This document shows positions 14,083-24,643 of a stretch of 64,000 nt of DNA, piece by piece. The position numbers and the translations under genes were made by a program. Origin of the DNA: an uncultured Pelagibacteraceae bacterium (GTDB lineage: Bacteria > Pseudomonadota > Alphaproteobacteria > Pelagibacterales > Pelagibacteraceae). The notes under the pieces are model-generated. The model saw only the letters and a program-made list of their open reading frames with translations. It was not told the DNA's origin and did not search any database. The stretch covers positions 124,001 through 188,000 of the forward strand of contig CACFPS010000001.1 in NCBI GenBank assembly GCA_902568235.1, read 5' to 3'. Within the stretch, counting starts at the first letter, position 1, and each line of letters begins with the position of its first letter.

Positions 14083-15799
14083 TTTATCTATTAATTTTAT
14101 AGCAATTTTTTTTTTTATAATAAATTTATATGCTAATGAACCTGTTGACATATGGAATATTGAGAAAGTAGACAACCCCAAAGTTTCTAAAGATACATCA
14201 ATTAAAAATGATACAGAGGGTAAAAACTTAATTGAAAACTCAAATACAGAGCGGCAAGAGAATTTAATAACAATTGGTCAAAAATTAGAAACCGAATCTG
14301 TCATGTTAGCTGGATTGTATGATCCGGCAGAAAATGGCCTGACAATAGACATGTGGTCTAATAGTGATGGCTATCAAATTAAACAATTATTAGACAGAAT
14401 AAATAATAAAAAATTATCAAATTATTCAGAAAAAATATTAGATATTGCTTTATTAACTAATTCTTATTTACCAGAAAATAATATTTCCTCTAAAGAATTT
14501 CTAGAATTTAAATATCAATATCTTATAAAGAAAAGTGATCTTGACCTTATAAAAAAATTTTTATCAAAAAATATTTCACTAGAAAATAAAGATAAAATTA
14601 TACGTTTTTATACTGATTTTTACTTGTCAACAGCTCAACTAGACAAGTCCTGTGAAATTTTTGATTTTGTTGAAGTGGCCAATGATGATTATTTAAATAA
14701 TTTTAAAATTTATTGTTTAATACATCAAGAAAAGAGAGAGAAAGCTCAACTTTTGTTTGATTTAGCTTCTGAACTTGGATCAATAAGTGATTTTTTTGAA
14801 AAAAAATTTAATATACTTATGGGGTATGAACAAAACGATGAAAAAATATCGGAAAAAAATATTCTGTATTTTCACTTGTCACACAAAACTAATATTAATT
14901 TTTTCTATGAGCCAAACTTAGACACCCCAAAATTTATATGGACTTATTTATCAGCTACAAATTTACTAAAAAAAACAGATTTAGTTGATATTGAAAATAT
15001 TGATCAAGTTCAGTTAATTGAAAAGGCTACCAGCGAGGAAATTTATGAAGAAAAAGATCTTCTAGATTTATATAAAAGATATAAATTTGACATTAATCAA
15101 CTAATTAATGCACTAGAAACCTACAAAGATCTACCTGAATATAAAGCAAGAGCATTACTTTATCAAAGATTACTGCTAGCTGTAGATATTGAACAAAAAC
15201 TAATTATTTCATCAAAATTGAATGAACTATTCAAAGAATCTAATTTAAGCAAAGCTTTTGACTCTGAGTTATCGGTTATTTTGAAAAATATAGACGTTGA
15301 TGAAGTACCTTCTAATTTTACAACTTTTTATAATAAAAACAAATATATAAAAAAAGATAAAAAATCAAAAATTAAATTTAATAATAAAATTATTCACCAA
15401 TCAAAATTAATTAACTATTTTTTAAATAAAATGAGTTTAAAAAAAACAGAAAAAGAAACTAATGAATTATTAAAAAAAATTAAAAAGAATAAAAAATACT
15501 TTGTTTCATCAAAAGATATAATGCTATTGGAATCTCTAAAGTCGGATGGAATTAAAATTCATAAAAAATATGATACTTTATACGAATATAAATCAAGCTT
15601 ACCAGCAGATATAAATTCAATGATAGTCAATGGTGAAACCGGGTTATTATTACTTATGTTAGTTGATATTATTGGCGAAGATAAAGTTGAAGATTTAGAT
15701 TTAGATTCAGTTAGTTTTATTGTTGGAATAATGAATGAGATGAAAATTATTGATTTAAGAAATGAACTTTTATTAAAAGTTCTTCCTTTAAAAGTTTAA
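14057..15799 (+). CDS. Hypothetical secreted/periplasmic helical-repeat-like protein
   Basis: Start moved to the internal ATG at 14057 because MKTLRRLNSLSINFIAIFFFIINLYANE looks like a signal peptide; the rest is helix-rich with no named domain recognised. Confidence 0.6.
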   Translation: MKTLRRLNSLSINFIAIFFFIINLYANEPVDIWNIEKVDNPKVSKDTSIKNDTEGKNLIENSNTERQENLITIGQKLETESVMLAGLYDPAENGLTIDMWSNSDGYQIKQLLDRINNKKLSNYSEKILDIALLTNSYLPENNISSKEFLEFKYQYLIKKSDLDLIKKFLSKNISLENKDKIIRFYTDFYLSTAQLDKSCEIFDFVEVANDDYLNNFKIYCLIHQEKREKAQLLFDLASELGSISDFFEKKFNILMGYEQNDEKISEKNILYFHLSHKTNINFFYEPNLDTPKFIWTYLSATNLLKKTDLVDIENIDQVQLIEKATSEEIYEEKDLLDLYKRYKFDINQLINALETYKDLPEYKARALLYQRLLLAVDIEQKLIISSKLNELFKESNLSKAFDSELSVILKNIDVDEVPSNFTTFYNKNKYIKKDKKSKIKFNNKIIHQSKLINYFLNKMSLKKTEKETNELLKKIKKNKKYFVSSKDIMLLESLKSDGIKIHKKYDTLYEYKSSLPADINSMIVNGETGLLLLMLVDIIGEDKVEDLDLDSVSFIVGIMNEMKIIDLRNELLLKVLPLKV

Positions 15800-15819
15800 G
15801 TAATATTGTAAAATAATTT

Positions 15820-16344
15820 ATGGCCATTCAAAAAATTATTACAGAACCAAATAAGATACTTCGTCAAATCTCCAAAAACGTTGATAAAGTTGGTAAAGAA
15901 GAGCAACAGCTAATGGACGATATGCTAGAGACCATGTATGACGCGAAAGGAATCGGATTAGCCGCAATACAAATAGGTATACCTAAAAGAATTTTAGTTA
16001 TGGATATTTCAAAAAATGAAGAAAAAAACGATCCTATGTATTTTGTAAATCCTATTATTAAAAATAAAAACTCAGAACTATCAATATACGAAGAAGGATG
16101 TTTATCTGTTCCAAACTATTTTGCAGAAATTAAAAGACCAAAAAAATGCGAAATAGAGTATTTGGATTATTATGGCCAAAAAAAAAATTTATTAGCTGAA
16201 GGTTTATTGGCAACATGTATTCAACATGAGATGGATCACTTAGAGGGAATTTTGTTTATTGATTATTTATCAAAAATTAAGAAAACAATGATTATAAAAA
16301 AATTATCAAAACAAAAAGATAGACCAGACAGAATTATTGTTTAA
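15820..16344 (+). CDS. def: Peptide deformylase
   Basis: GIGLAAIQIG, EEGCLSVP, QHEMDHLEG. Confidence 0.97.
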   Translation: MAIQKIITEPNKILRQISKNVDKVGKEEQQLMDDMLETMYDAKGIGLAAIQIGIPKRILVMDISKNEEKNDPMYFVNPIIKNKNSELSIYEEGCLSVPNYFAEIKRPKKCEIEYLDYYGQKKNLLAEGLLATCIQHEMDHLEGILFIDYLSKIKKTMIIKKLSKQKDRPDRIIV

Positions 16345-16347
16345 TTT

Positions 16348-17268
16348 ATGAGTAAGAAAATAATCTTCATGGGTACCCCCAGTATATCCGGACAGATATT
16401 GAAATCTCTTTATCAAAATGGTTGTGAAATAGAAACAGTTTATACTCAACCACCAATAGCTTCACATAGAGGACAAAAAGTTAACAAATCTCCAGTTCAT
16501 ATAATATCTGAAATTTTAAATTTACCGGTAAGAACTCCCAATTCACTGGATACAGAAGAAGAAAAAAAATTTTTAAAAAATAGAAATATAAGTATGGGCA
16601 TTGTTGTTGCTTATGGGCAAATTTTAAAAAAAGATATTCTTGATATGTCAAAATATGGTTGGATCAATATTCATTATTCTCTTCTTCCTAAGTACCGTGG
16701 AGCAGCACCAATTCAAAGAGCAATTATGGATGGTGAAACTAAAACAGGTGTTTCAATTATGAAAATGGATGAAAAGTTAGACACGGGACCAATATGTAAT
16801 CAATACTCTATAAATATTTTAGATAATGAAAATACAGAAGAACTTGCAAGCAGGTTAACAAACTTGGCCTCAGAAAAAATTATTGAAAATATAGATAATA
16901 TTTTTGAAGGAAAAGCTATTTTTAAAAAACAAGATGATAGCAAATCTACTTATGCAAACAAAATTAAAAAAAATGAAGGAAAAATTAATTGGGATGAAAG
17001 TGCAGAATTAATTGTTGGAAAAATTAATGGTTTATATCCAAATCCTGGTGCGTGGTTTATGTTTAATGGAGAAAGGTATAAAATTTTAAAAGCAGAAATA
17101 TCAGGCGCAGAAGGAGAGACAGGAACCGTACTTACACAAAATTTGGATATAGCTTGTGGCAAAAAATCAATAAAAATATTAGAAATTCAAAGACAAGGAA
17201 GAAAGGCTCAAAAATCAAAAGAATTTTTGCTTGGCACGCAAATCAAAAAAGGTGCCAATATTGTTTAA
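16348..17268 (+). CDS. fmt: Methionyl-tRNA formyltransferase
   Basis: SLLPKYRGAAPIQRAIMDGETKTGVSIMKMDEKLDTGP. Confidence 0.97.
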   Translation: MSKKIIFMGTPSISGQILKSLYQNGCEIETVYTQPPIASHRGQKVNKSPVHIISEILNLPVRTPNSLDTEEEKKFLKNRNISMGIVVAYGQILKKDILDMSKYGWINIHYSLLPKYRGAAPIQRAIMDGETKTGVSIMKMDEKLDTGPICNQYSINILDNENTEELASRLTNLASEKIIENIDNIFEGKAIFKKQDDSKSTYANKIKKNEGKINWDESAELIVGKINGLYPNPGAWFMFNGERYKILKAEISGAEGETGTVLTQNLDIACGKKSIKILEIQRQGRKAQKSKEFLLGTQIKKGANIV

Positions 17269-18008
17269 TGTTTAGATATCAAATTTTAATTGAATATGAA
17301 GGAACTTCATATGTGGGTTGGCAAATTCAAAAAAAAGGAAAATCAATTCAAAAAACAATTCAATCAACTTTAGCAAAATTATTGAAGCAAAAAATTACAT
17401 TATATGGATCTGGCAGAACAGATGCTGGAGTTCATGCATTAGAACAATCAGCTCATTTTGATGTAAAAAATAAAATTAAAAATATTGATAAATTAATTAA
17501 ATCGTTAAATTTTTTTTTAAATTACAAAAGGATCTCAATAATTAACATTAAAAAGAAAAAAATTAATTTTCACGCAAGACATTCAGTTAAAGAAAGAACA
17601 TACTTATATATAATTCAAAATAGACTCTCGCCTTCGATTTTAAACAAAAATAAAGAATGGCATATTAAAAAAAAACTAGATATAAACTTAATTAAAAAAG
17701 GTGCAAAAAAGTTAATTGGAACCTTTGACTACTCAACATTCAGGTCTTCAAGTTGTCAAGCCAAAAGTCCTATAAGAACGATTAAATCAATAAAAATAAG
17801 ATCATCGAAAAATAAAATTGAAATAGAGTTTAAATCACGATCTTTTTTACAACAACAAGTAAGATCTATGGTTGGTTGTTTAAAATACTTAGGTGAAAAG
17901 AAATGGGACTTAAAGACTTTTGATAAAGTATTTAAATCTAAAAAAAGAATATTGTGTGCACCACCTGCACCACCTGAAGGACTTTTTTTAACGAAAGTTA
18001 CTTATTAG
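17268..18008 (+). CDS. truA: tRNA pseudouridine(38-40) synthase TruA
   Basis: MFRYQILIEYEGTSYVGWQIQ, GSGRTDAGVHALEQ, RSFLQQQVRSMVG. Start at 17268 overlaps the fmt stop (TAATG). Confidence 0.95.
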   Translation: MFRYQILIEYEGTSYVGWQIQKKGKSIQKTIQSTLAKLLKQKITLYGSGRTDAGVHALEQSAHFDVKNKIKNIDKLIKSLNFFLNYKRISIINIKKKKINFHARHSVKERTYLYIIQNRLSPSILNKNKEWHIKKKLDINLIKKGAKKLIGTFDYSTFRSSSCQAKSPIRTIKSIKIRSSKNKIEIEFKSRSFLQQQVRSMVGCLKYLGEKKWDLKTFDKVFKSKKRILCAPPAPPEGLFLTKVTY

Positions 18009-18482
18009 CTTTTTCTTATTATTTATTGAAAATTTTTTATTTATTCGCCATCTGGATTCTGCTCTAACAATATAACCACAGCAGTTTTTAGATTTACATT
18101 TACAAGGGAATTGTTTGTAACTGTCATACTCAAATCCAAATCCATAGTCACAGGTAAATTCTTCACCTTTTTTAATATCTCTAATAGCTTTAACCCATAT
18201 CTTAAGTCCTTTGCCTTCATAGTCACAATTATTATTACATGAGTGATTAATAAGACCTGCCGTGTTCCAAGAGAAAGCTCCATCTAAATCAAATCTTTTA
18301 TTTATAGTGAACAAATAAATTGGCTTACTGTTATCGTATTTATTAGATTCTTCAGTTTGTTTTTTTGTTATCAGTTTTCCAACATAATCAATTATTTTTG
18401 TTCCTTCTTTTATATCTTTTGTAGCGTAAAGCCCTCGGCCTTTGTTATCTATATTTGATTTTTTAATTCTATATAATTTCAT
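17988..18482 (-). CDS. SET-domain protein (putative protein-lysine methyltransferase)
   Basis: GRGLYATKDIKEGTKIIDYVG, NTAGLINHSCNNNC, GEEFTCDYGFGFE and post-SET-like CKCKSKNCCGYI. Confidence 0.88.
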   Translation of the reverse strand: MKLYRIKKSNIDNKGRGLYATKDIKEGTKIIDYVGKLITKKQTEESNKYDNSKPIYLFTINKRFDLDGAFSWNTAGLINHSCNNNCDYEGKGLKIWVKAIRDIKKGEEFTCDYGFGFEYDSYKQFPCKCKSKNCCGYIVRAESRWRINKKFSINNKKKLISNFR

Positions 18483-18512
18483 AGTTGCTATTTATTATTA
18501 AATATAAAATTA

Positions 18513-19442
18513 TCAATCGAATTCTATCAATGCATCAACATGTCTTTTAGAGCTATCTTGAAGAGCCTTAAGATCATAACCACCTTCTAGAATTGAAACT
18601 ACTTTTCCATTGCAATATTTTTTGGAAGTTTCTAATATTCTTTTGGTAATATAATAATAATCCTCTGTTTTAAGGTTAAATTGAGCTAACGGATCATCTT
18701 CATGAGCATCAAATCCAGCACTTATTAATACAAACTCAGGATTAAACTTCTCTAATTTTTTTAAAGCAAATTCAAAAGCAATTAAATATTCCTCTGAACT
18801 TGTGCCAGCTGGCAAAGGTATATTGCAAATATTATTAAATTTACCTTTTTCTTGTTCAGAACCTGTTCCAGGATAATAGGGATATTGATGTGTTGATATT
18901 AGAAGAACTTTTTCATTTTCATAAAATATATCTTGGCTGCCATTGGGATGGTGCACATCAAAATCGACAATAGCTATTCTTTTATAATTATATTTTTTAA
19001 TAAGGTAATTTGCTCCAATGGCAATATTATTAAAAATACAAAACCCCATCGCTTTATTTTTTTCTGCGTGGTGACCCGGTGGTCTTACTGAACAAAATGC
19101 ATTTTTAAATTCTTTATTTTCAACTCCATCAATTGCAGTGATTATTGAGCCTACTGCATCAAAGGTAGCATACTTGCTCCCTGGTGAAATAATTGTGTCA
19201 CCATCAAGGGATGAATAACCTTTTTTAGGAAACGAATTTTTTACAAGATTTATATAATCAGAGCTATGTGTAGTTAATATTATTTCATCAGAAAATTTTG
19301 TTGGTTTTTTCCACAAAAGATTTTTGTTATTAAGTTTTTTAAAATTATCTATAATAACAGAAACTCTAGCTATCTGTTCTGGATGTCCAGTTCCAGTGTT
19401 GTGATTTTGATATGTATCAGAAGTTATTAAGCCAGTTTTCAC
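18513..19442 (-). CDS. Histone deacetylase / acetylpolyamine aminohydrolase family protein
   Basis: VRPPGHHAEKNKAMGFCIFNN, VDFDVHHPNGSQDIFY, LISAGFDAHEDDPLA, EGGYDL. Confidence 0.92.
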   Translation of the reverse strand: MKTGLITSDTYQNHNTGTGHPEQIARVSVIIDNFKKLNNKNLLWKKPTKFSDEIILTTHSSDYINLVKNSFPKKGYSSLDGDTIISPGSKYATFDAVGSIITAIDGVENKEFKNAFCSVRPPGHHAEKNKAMGFCIFNNIAIGANYLIKKYNYKRIAIVDFDVHHPNGSQDIFYENEKVLLISTHQYPYYPGTGSEQEKGKFNNICNIPLPAGTSSEEYLIAFEFALKKLEKFNPEFVLISAGFDAHEDDPLAQFNLKTEDYYYITKRILETSKKYCNGKVVSILEGGYDLKALQDSSKRHVDALIEFD

Positions 19443-20581
19443 TTAAAATAATTTTGTAAAATACTATAATATATTTTAGTTAATTTTTTTAAATCAGAAA
19501 TAGAGGTTCTTTCATCAATCATGTGAATAGTGTTATTTCTTAATCCCAGTTCTAGTCTTGGGATTGATCCTAAAAAGCGGCTGTCACTCGTTCCACCTCT
19601 GCAATTTAATTTTGCTGAGTTTCCTGTAAATTTTTTAACAATTTTTTTAATCATGTGTATTTCTTTATTTGGTTGAGTATAAAAAGCCTCACCACTAACT
19701 CTATATTCTGTTTTAGTTTTACATTTTTCTTTTTTTGCAACCGAATTTATAATTTTATTTAATTTTTTCTTTAAAAAAGAAGATTTGTGTTTTGAATTAA
19801 ATCTAACATTAAATAGTGCATTTGCGGACTGTGGCACAACATTTTCAGACAAATTGTCTACATTCATTTTTGTAAACTCTAAATTAGATGGAGGCATAAA
19901 TTTTGTCCCATTGTCTAAAGATGTATTTTTTAATTTTGAAATTATTTTTGCTAGAGTTGTACATGGATTAATATAAGTTCCATAAAATGCTGAATGACCT
20001 GATTTTCCATATACAGTTATTGTCCCATTCATAGAACCACGTCTTCCTACTCTTATCTCATCTCCAAGAGATTTATTTGAAGATGGTTCTCCCACAATTG
20101 AAAAATCAATTTTTTCACCTTTTTTTCTTAAGTATTTCATAACCGTTGGACATCCATAGCCTGTAGTTTCTTCGTCTGCAGAAATAATAATCGAAATAGA
20201 TCCTTTAAATTTATTATTTTTTATAAAATTACTCACTGCACTTATCCAGCAAGCTATACCACCTTTCATATCTTGAGCGCCTCTGCCATTTAAATATCCT
20301 TTACTTACAACAGCTTTAAATGGTGGAAATTTCCAATTATCTAAGTTGGCTACAATATCTGTATGGCCTAAATACATTATGTTTGGCTTTGATTTCCCAT
20401 ACCTTGCATATAAATTGAGCGCTGGTTTAGGTCCAGTTCCTTTTGATTTTATTATTGTACATTTAAACCCAATTGCAGTTAATTTTTTAGATAAGAATTT
20501 CATTATACCTTTGTCTTCAGTTTTAACTGTTGGAAATCTTATTAGCTCTTGAGCTAATTTTAATTCATTATAATTTTTCAT
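19439..20581 (-). CDS. dapE: Succinyl-diaminopimelate desuccinylase
   Basis: YLGHTDIV, GRGAQDMKGGIACWI, SADEETTGYG, GRRGSMNGTITVYGKSGHSA, CRGGTSDSRF. Confidence 0.95.
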   Translation of the reverse strand: MKNYNELKLAQELIRFPTVKTEDKGIMKFLSKKLTAIGFKCTIIKSKGTGPKPALNLYARYGKSKPNIMYLGHTDIVANLDNWKFPPFKAVVSKGYLNGRGAQDMKGGIACWISAVSNFIKNNKFKGSISIIISADEETTGYGCPTVMKYLRKKGEKIDFSIVGEPSSNKSLGDEIRVGRRGSMNGTITVYGKSGHSAFYGTYINPCTTLAKIISKLKNTSLDNGTKFMPPSNLEFTKMNVDNLSENVVPQSANALFNVRFNSKHKSSFLKKKLNKIINSVAKKEKCKTKTEYRVSGEAFYTQPNKEIHMIKKIVKKFTGNSAKLNCRGGTSDSRFLGSIPRLELGLRNNTIHMIDERTSISDLKKLTKIYYSILQNYFK

Positions 20582-20585
20582 TAAT

Positions 20586-21416
20586 CTATTCTCTTAAAAG
20601 ATCGTTTATAGAAGTTTTTGATCTAGTTTTTTCATCAACTTGTTTGATAATAACTGCACAATATAAGGATGGTGCAGAAGAATTATTCTTATCCGGCAAA
20701 GAACCAGGTACGACTACCGAGTAAGGTGGTATCTTTCCGTAAGTTATTTCACCAGTTTTTCTATTTACAATTTTAGTTGATTGTCCAATATACATTCCCA
20801 TACTTAATACTGATCCTTCACCTACAATGACTCCTTCTACAACTTCAGACATAGCTCCAACGAAGACATTATCTTCAATAATTGTTGGCAATGCTTGAGC
20901 CGGTTCAAGAACTCCACCAATTCCACTTCCTGCAGAAATATGGCAATGCTTACCAATTTGTGAACAACTGCCAGCACGACTAAAACAATCCATCATAGTT
21001 CCTTGATCAATGTAAGCTCCAATATTAACAAAGCATGGCATTAAAACTACATTCTTTCCTATGAACGATCCTTTTCTTACAGGAGAATTTGGAACCATCC
21101 TAAACCCAGCTTGTTCAAATTCTTTATCTCCCCAGCCAGCTGTTTTCCCTTTTAAAATATTACTCTTATCTCTCCAGCTCGAATAAGGTCCCGCAAGAGT
21201 CTCCATTCCATGAATTCTAAAGCTAAGCATAATTGCTTTTTTTAAGTGTTGATGAGTTACCCATTCACCATTAATTTTTTCAGCAACTCGGGATTTACCA
21301 CTATCTAAATCACTAATAACTTCATTAATTGCATCTTTTAATGATTGATCTGAATTTTGGTTTACTTGATCTTTATTTTCCCAAGCCTCATTTATAATTT
21401 TTTCTATATCACTCAT
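20586..21416 (-). CDS. dapD: 2,3,4,5-tetrahydropyridine-2,6-dicarboxylate N-succinyltransferase
   Basis: Left-handed beta helix; VGAYIDQGTMMDC-like motif; GVLEPAQALPTIIEDNVFVGA; next to dapE. Confidence 0.95.
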   Translation of the reverse strand: MSDIEKIINEAWENKDQVNQNSDQSLKDAINEVISDLDSGKSRVAEKINGEWVTHQHLKKAIMLSFRIHGMETLAGPYSSWRDKSNILKGKTAGWGDKEFEQAGFRMVPNSPVRKGSFIGKNVVLMPCFVNIGAYIDQGTMMDCFSRAGSCSQIGKHCHISAGSGIGGVLEPAQALPTIIEDNVFVGAMSEVVEGVIVGEGSVLSMGMYIGQSTKIVNRKTGEITYGKIPPYSVVVPGSLPDKNNSSAPSLYCAVIIKQVDEKTRSKTSINDLLRE

Positions 21417-21423
21417 AATATTA

Positions 21424-22110
21424 TTACTCTTTTAATAACCTTATTTTTTTTAAAAATAAAGCAAGATTATCAATTTTATAGTCAATCACATCTTTATATT
21501 TTTCTATGTCATTAATTGGTTGATCATTAATAAACCAAACTTTTGTCATATCTTTTGCTGTATCAGATGAGAGGTTTTTAGCAATATCTTCTATATAAAC
21601 AGTTTCTTCACTAGTAGGAATTTGAAACTTGTCACACATTAATTTAAGTGATTCAGGGTTAGGTTTTGGCTTAAAATGAAAATCAACAATATCCATGATT
21701 TTTCCTTCAAATAAATCATCAATACCTATTTTTTCCATACAATTAATTGCATGTTTCTTACTGCCATTAGTTGCACAATATGCCTTTACGCCTAACTTTA
21801 ATAGTTCTTCTCTAAGTTCAGTATCTTTTTTAAGACAGTCATAATTGATATTGTGTACATACTTAAGAAACTCTTTAGGATCTATCAAATCTGGATAATT
21901 TTTCATTAATCCATTAAGAGAAGTATCGTACTTATAAAAATAGTCTGCTTGAATTTTCTTAGCTTTAATTTTATCAATATTAAGTTTAAGCGAGATAAAA
22001 TCTGTCATTCTGTTAGATACTTGAGAAAATAAGGTTTTTAAATATTTTGGATGGTATACACATCCATCCATATCCAAAATTAAATATTTTGTTTTTTTTA
22101 AATTTTTCAT
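21424..22110 (-). CDS. HAD-superfamily pyrimidine 5'-nucleotidase-like hydrolase
   Basis: LILDMDGCVYHPK, YCATNGSKKHA, KPKPNPESL, VYIEDIAKNL. Confidence 0.75.
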   Translation of the reverse strand: MKNLKKTKYLILDMDGCVYHPKYLKTLFSQVSNRMTDFISLKLNIDKIKAKKIQADYFYKYDTSLNGLMKNYPDLIDPKEFLKYVHNINYDCLKKDTELREELLKLGVKAYCATNGSKKHAINCMEKIGIDDLFEGKIMDIVDFHFKPKPNPESLKLMCDKFQIPTSEETVYIEDIAKNLSSDTAKDMTKVWFINDQPINDIEKYKDVIDYKIDNLALFLKKIRLLKE

Positions 22111-22955
22111 TTTCTGATTAAAGTTCCAGCACCTTTATCAGAAAATAGCTCAAATAAAATTGAATGAGGTTTTCTTCCATCAACAATAACTACACCTGTA
22201 ACACCATTATTTATAGAATCTAAACATGTTTTTATTTTAGGAATCATTCCACCTGAAATAGTCCCATCATTAAGCATATTTTTTGCAACTTTAGAATTTA
22301 ATTCGGTAATTAGATTATTGTTTTGATCAAGAACTCCTTCAACATCTGTCATTAGCAATAGTCTTCTAGAATTTAGCTCTTGCGCAACTGAACCAGCGGC
22401 AGTATCAGCATTTATGTTGTAAATCTTTCCATCATCGCCAGTGCCCATTGGTAATATAACTGGAACTTTTTTATCTTTTATAATTTCTAGAATTTGTTTT
22501 TTATTTATTTCACTAGGATAACCAACAAGACCAAGCTCTTTTTTTTCAGGAATTACTTTAATTATATTACCATTTTTGGGTGTAACTGACATAGCTTCTG
22601 CTTGGCAATTCTTTATTTGATCTATAATTTCAAAATTCAGTTCTAATAAAGCTTCCTCGACTATATTAATAGTATTTTCATCAGTGACTCTTAAGCCATT
22701 GATAAATTTTGACTCAATATTTTTTTCATTAAGTTTTCTTTTAATATTTTTTCCACCTCCATGGACAACTATTGCTGATAATCCTAATTTATTTACAATA
22801 GAAATATCTTCGACGAATTGGTCAAATAATTTTTTTTCAAGTAAAACACTTCCTCCACATTTAACTACTATTGTTTCATTAGAATACTTCTCAATATATT
22901 TTTTTACTTCTTGAATGGATGGACCATCATTAGGTAAAATTTTTTCAATATTCAT
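22107..22955 (-). CDS. argB: Acetylglutamate kinase
   Basis: VVKCGGSVL, VVHGGGKNI, NINADTAAGSVAQEL, GTISGGMIPKIKTC. Confidence 0.96.
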   Translation of the reverse strand: MNIEKILPNDGPSIQEVKKYIEKYSNETIVVKCGGSVLLEKKLFDQFVEDISIVNKLGLSAIVVHGGGKNIKRKLNEKNIESKFINGLRVTDENTINIVEEALLELNFEIIDQIKNCQAEAMSVTPKNGNIIKVIPEKKELGLVGYPSEINKKQILEIIKDKKVPVILPMGTGDDGKIYNINADTAAGSVAQELNSRRLLLMTDVEGVLDQNNNLITELNSKVAKNMLNDGTISGGMIPKIKTCLDSINNGVTGVVIVDGRKPHSILFELFSDKGAGTLIRK

Positions 22956-22958
22956 TAA

Positions 22959-24641
22959 TTATACGGTTTTTACTGTTGTTCTTTTCATTATCACGTACTG
23001 TTGAGCCATAGTAAGTACGTTGTTAATAGTCCAGTAAATAACTAAACCTGATGGGAATGGAGCCAGTATTACAGTCAAGAACAAAGGAAAGAACATGAAT
23101 ATTTTTGCTTGAATTGGATCGGGCGGTGTAGGATTTAGTTTTTGTTGCAGATACATTGTTACACCCATAAAAACTGGCCAAGCACCAATAATTAAAAACG
23201 ATGGAGGGTCCCAAGGAATTAAACCAAATAAATTAAAAATTGATGTTGGGTCTCTTTCACTTAAATCCTTAATCCAACCAAAGAAAGGTTGATGTCTCAT
23301 TTCTATAGTAACAAATAACATTTTATAAATAGCAAAGAAGAACGGAATTTGAATGAAGATTGGCAAGCAACCGCTGACTGGATTAACTTTTTCTTTTTTA
23401 TAAAGAGCCATCATTTCTTGCTGAAGTTTCATTTTATCTTCTTTGTGAAGTTCTTTTAATCTTGTCATTTCAGGTTGGAGAACTTTCATTTTTGCCATAG
23501 ATCTAAATGAGTAATTTGCTAGAGGGAAAAAAGCTATTCTTATACAAGCTGTAATTAAAATTATTGCTATTCCAAAATTTCCGGTAATTTTAAAAAAATA
23601 ATCAATCGCAAAAAAAAGTGGTTTTACGATGAAATAAAACCATCCCCAGTCTATTGCCAAGTCATATTTGCTTATATTTAGTCTTTCAGCATATCCATCA
23701 ATTACATCAACTTCTTTCGCAGCTATAATGATTTTTATCTCATTTGATTTTGTTTCATTTGCACCTACCTCGGTTGCACTTGTTTCAATGAAATTTGCTC
23801 TAAACTTATTTTTATAATCAAAATCAGTTCTAAAATCTTTGTTATTTTCTGGTATTAAGCTAGTTATCCAATATTTATCGGTAATACCTAGCCATCCCGT
23901 TTTGGCATTGACTGAATATTTTTTTTCTTGAATATCATCATAATCTTGCTCAACAAGTTGATCGTCAAATACACCCAACAAGCCCTCATGAAGAATGTAG
24001 AAATTAGTAACCTCAGGTGCTTGGTTTCTTATAATTTGACCATATGGATAAAAATTATAAGTTTTTTCAGATTTATTTGTTATACTTTGATTAACTGTAA
24101 ATAAAAATTGATTATCAAGACTTATTTCTTTTTCGAATTTAATATTATTATCGTTTGTCCAGGTTAATCTTACTGGAGAGCTTGGTGTAAGCTTATTATT
24201 TCCTTCAATTTTCCAAATTGTATTAGAATTTGGAATGTTTATATTTTTATTGGCTGTTACCCAGCCAGTCTCAATATAATATCCATTTTGAACTTTCTTT
24301 GGATTTAATAAAACAACATTATCATTTCCATTTAAAGTTTCTGTATATTTTTTAAATGTTAAATCGTCGATTGATCCTCCCGACAAAGAGATTGATCCTT
24401 TAATATTATCATTTTCAAATAATACTCTGTCATCTACAGCCATTGCATCGTTTCTTGAAACTTTCGAAACCTCCTGATTTTGATCAATAGAAGGCATGTC
24501 TTCTGTAGTTGTCTCAACAGTAGTATTTTTTTCTGCTTGTAATTGTTTTGGGTCTGGTGCTGGAGGAGCAAAAAACAAACCATATAAAATTATTACTGCG
24601 GCACTTAAAGAAATAGCTGCAATGACATTTTTAGAATCCAT
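22959..24641 (-). CDS. yidC: Membrane protein insertase YidC
   Basis: 560 aa; N-terminal TM plus periplasmic domain; C-terminal 60KD_IMP region (NFGIAIILITACIRIAFFPLANYSFRSMAKMK, PFFFAIYKML). Confidence 0.97.
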   Translation of the reverse strand: MDSKNVIAAISLSAAVIILYGLFFAPPAPDPKQLQAEKNTTVETTTEDMPSIDQNQEVSKVSRNDAMAVDDRVLFENDNIKGSISLSGGSIDDLTFKKYTETLNGNDNVVLLNPKKVQNGYYIETGWVTANKNINIPNSNTIWKIEGNNKLTPSSPVRLTWTNDNNIKFEKEISLDNQFLFTVNQSITNKSEKTYNFYPYGQIIRNQAPEVTNFYILHEGLLGVFDDQLVEQDYDDIQEKKYSVNAKTGWLGITDKYWITSLIPENNKDFRTDFDYKNKFRANFIETSATEVGANETKSNEIKIIIAAKEVDVIDGYAERLNISKYDLAIDWGWFYFIVKPLFFAIDYFFKITGNFGIAIILITACIRIAFFPLANYSFRSMAKMKVLQPEMTRLKELHKEDKMKLQQEMMALYKKEKVNPVSGCLPIFIQIPFFFAIYKMLFVTIEMRHQPFFGWIKDLSERDPTSIFNLFGLIPWDPPSFLIIGAWPVFMGVTMYLQQKLNPTPPDPIQAKIFMFFPLFLTVILAPFPSGLVIYWTINNVLTMAQQYVIMKRTTVKTV

Positions 24642-24643
24642 AA

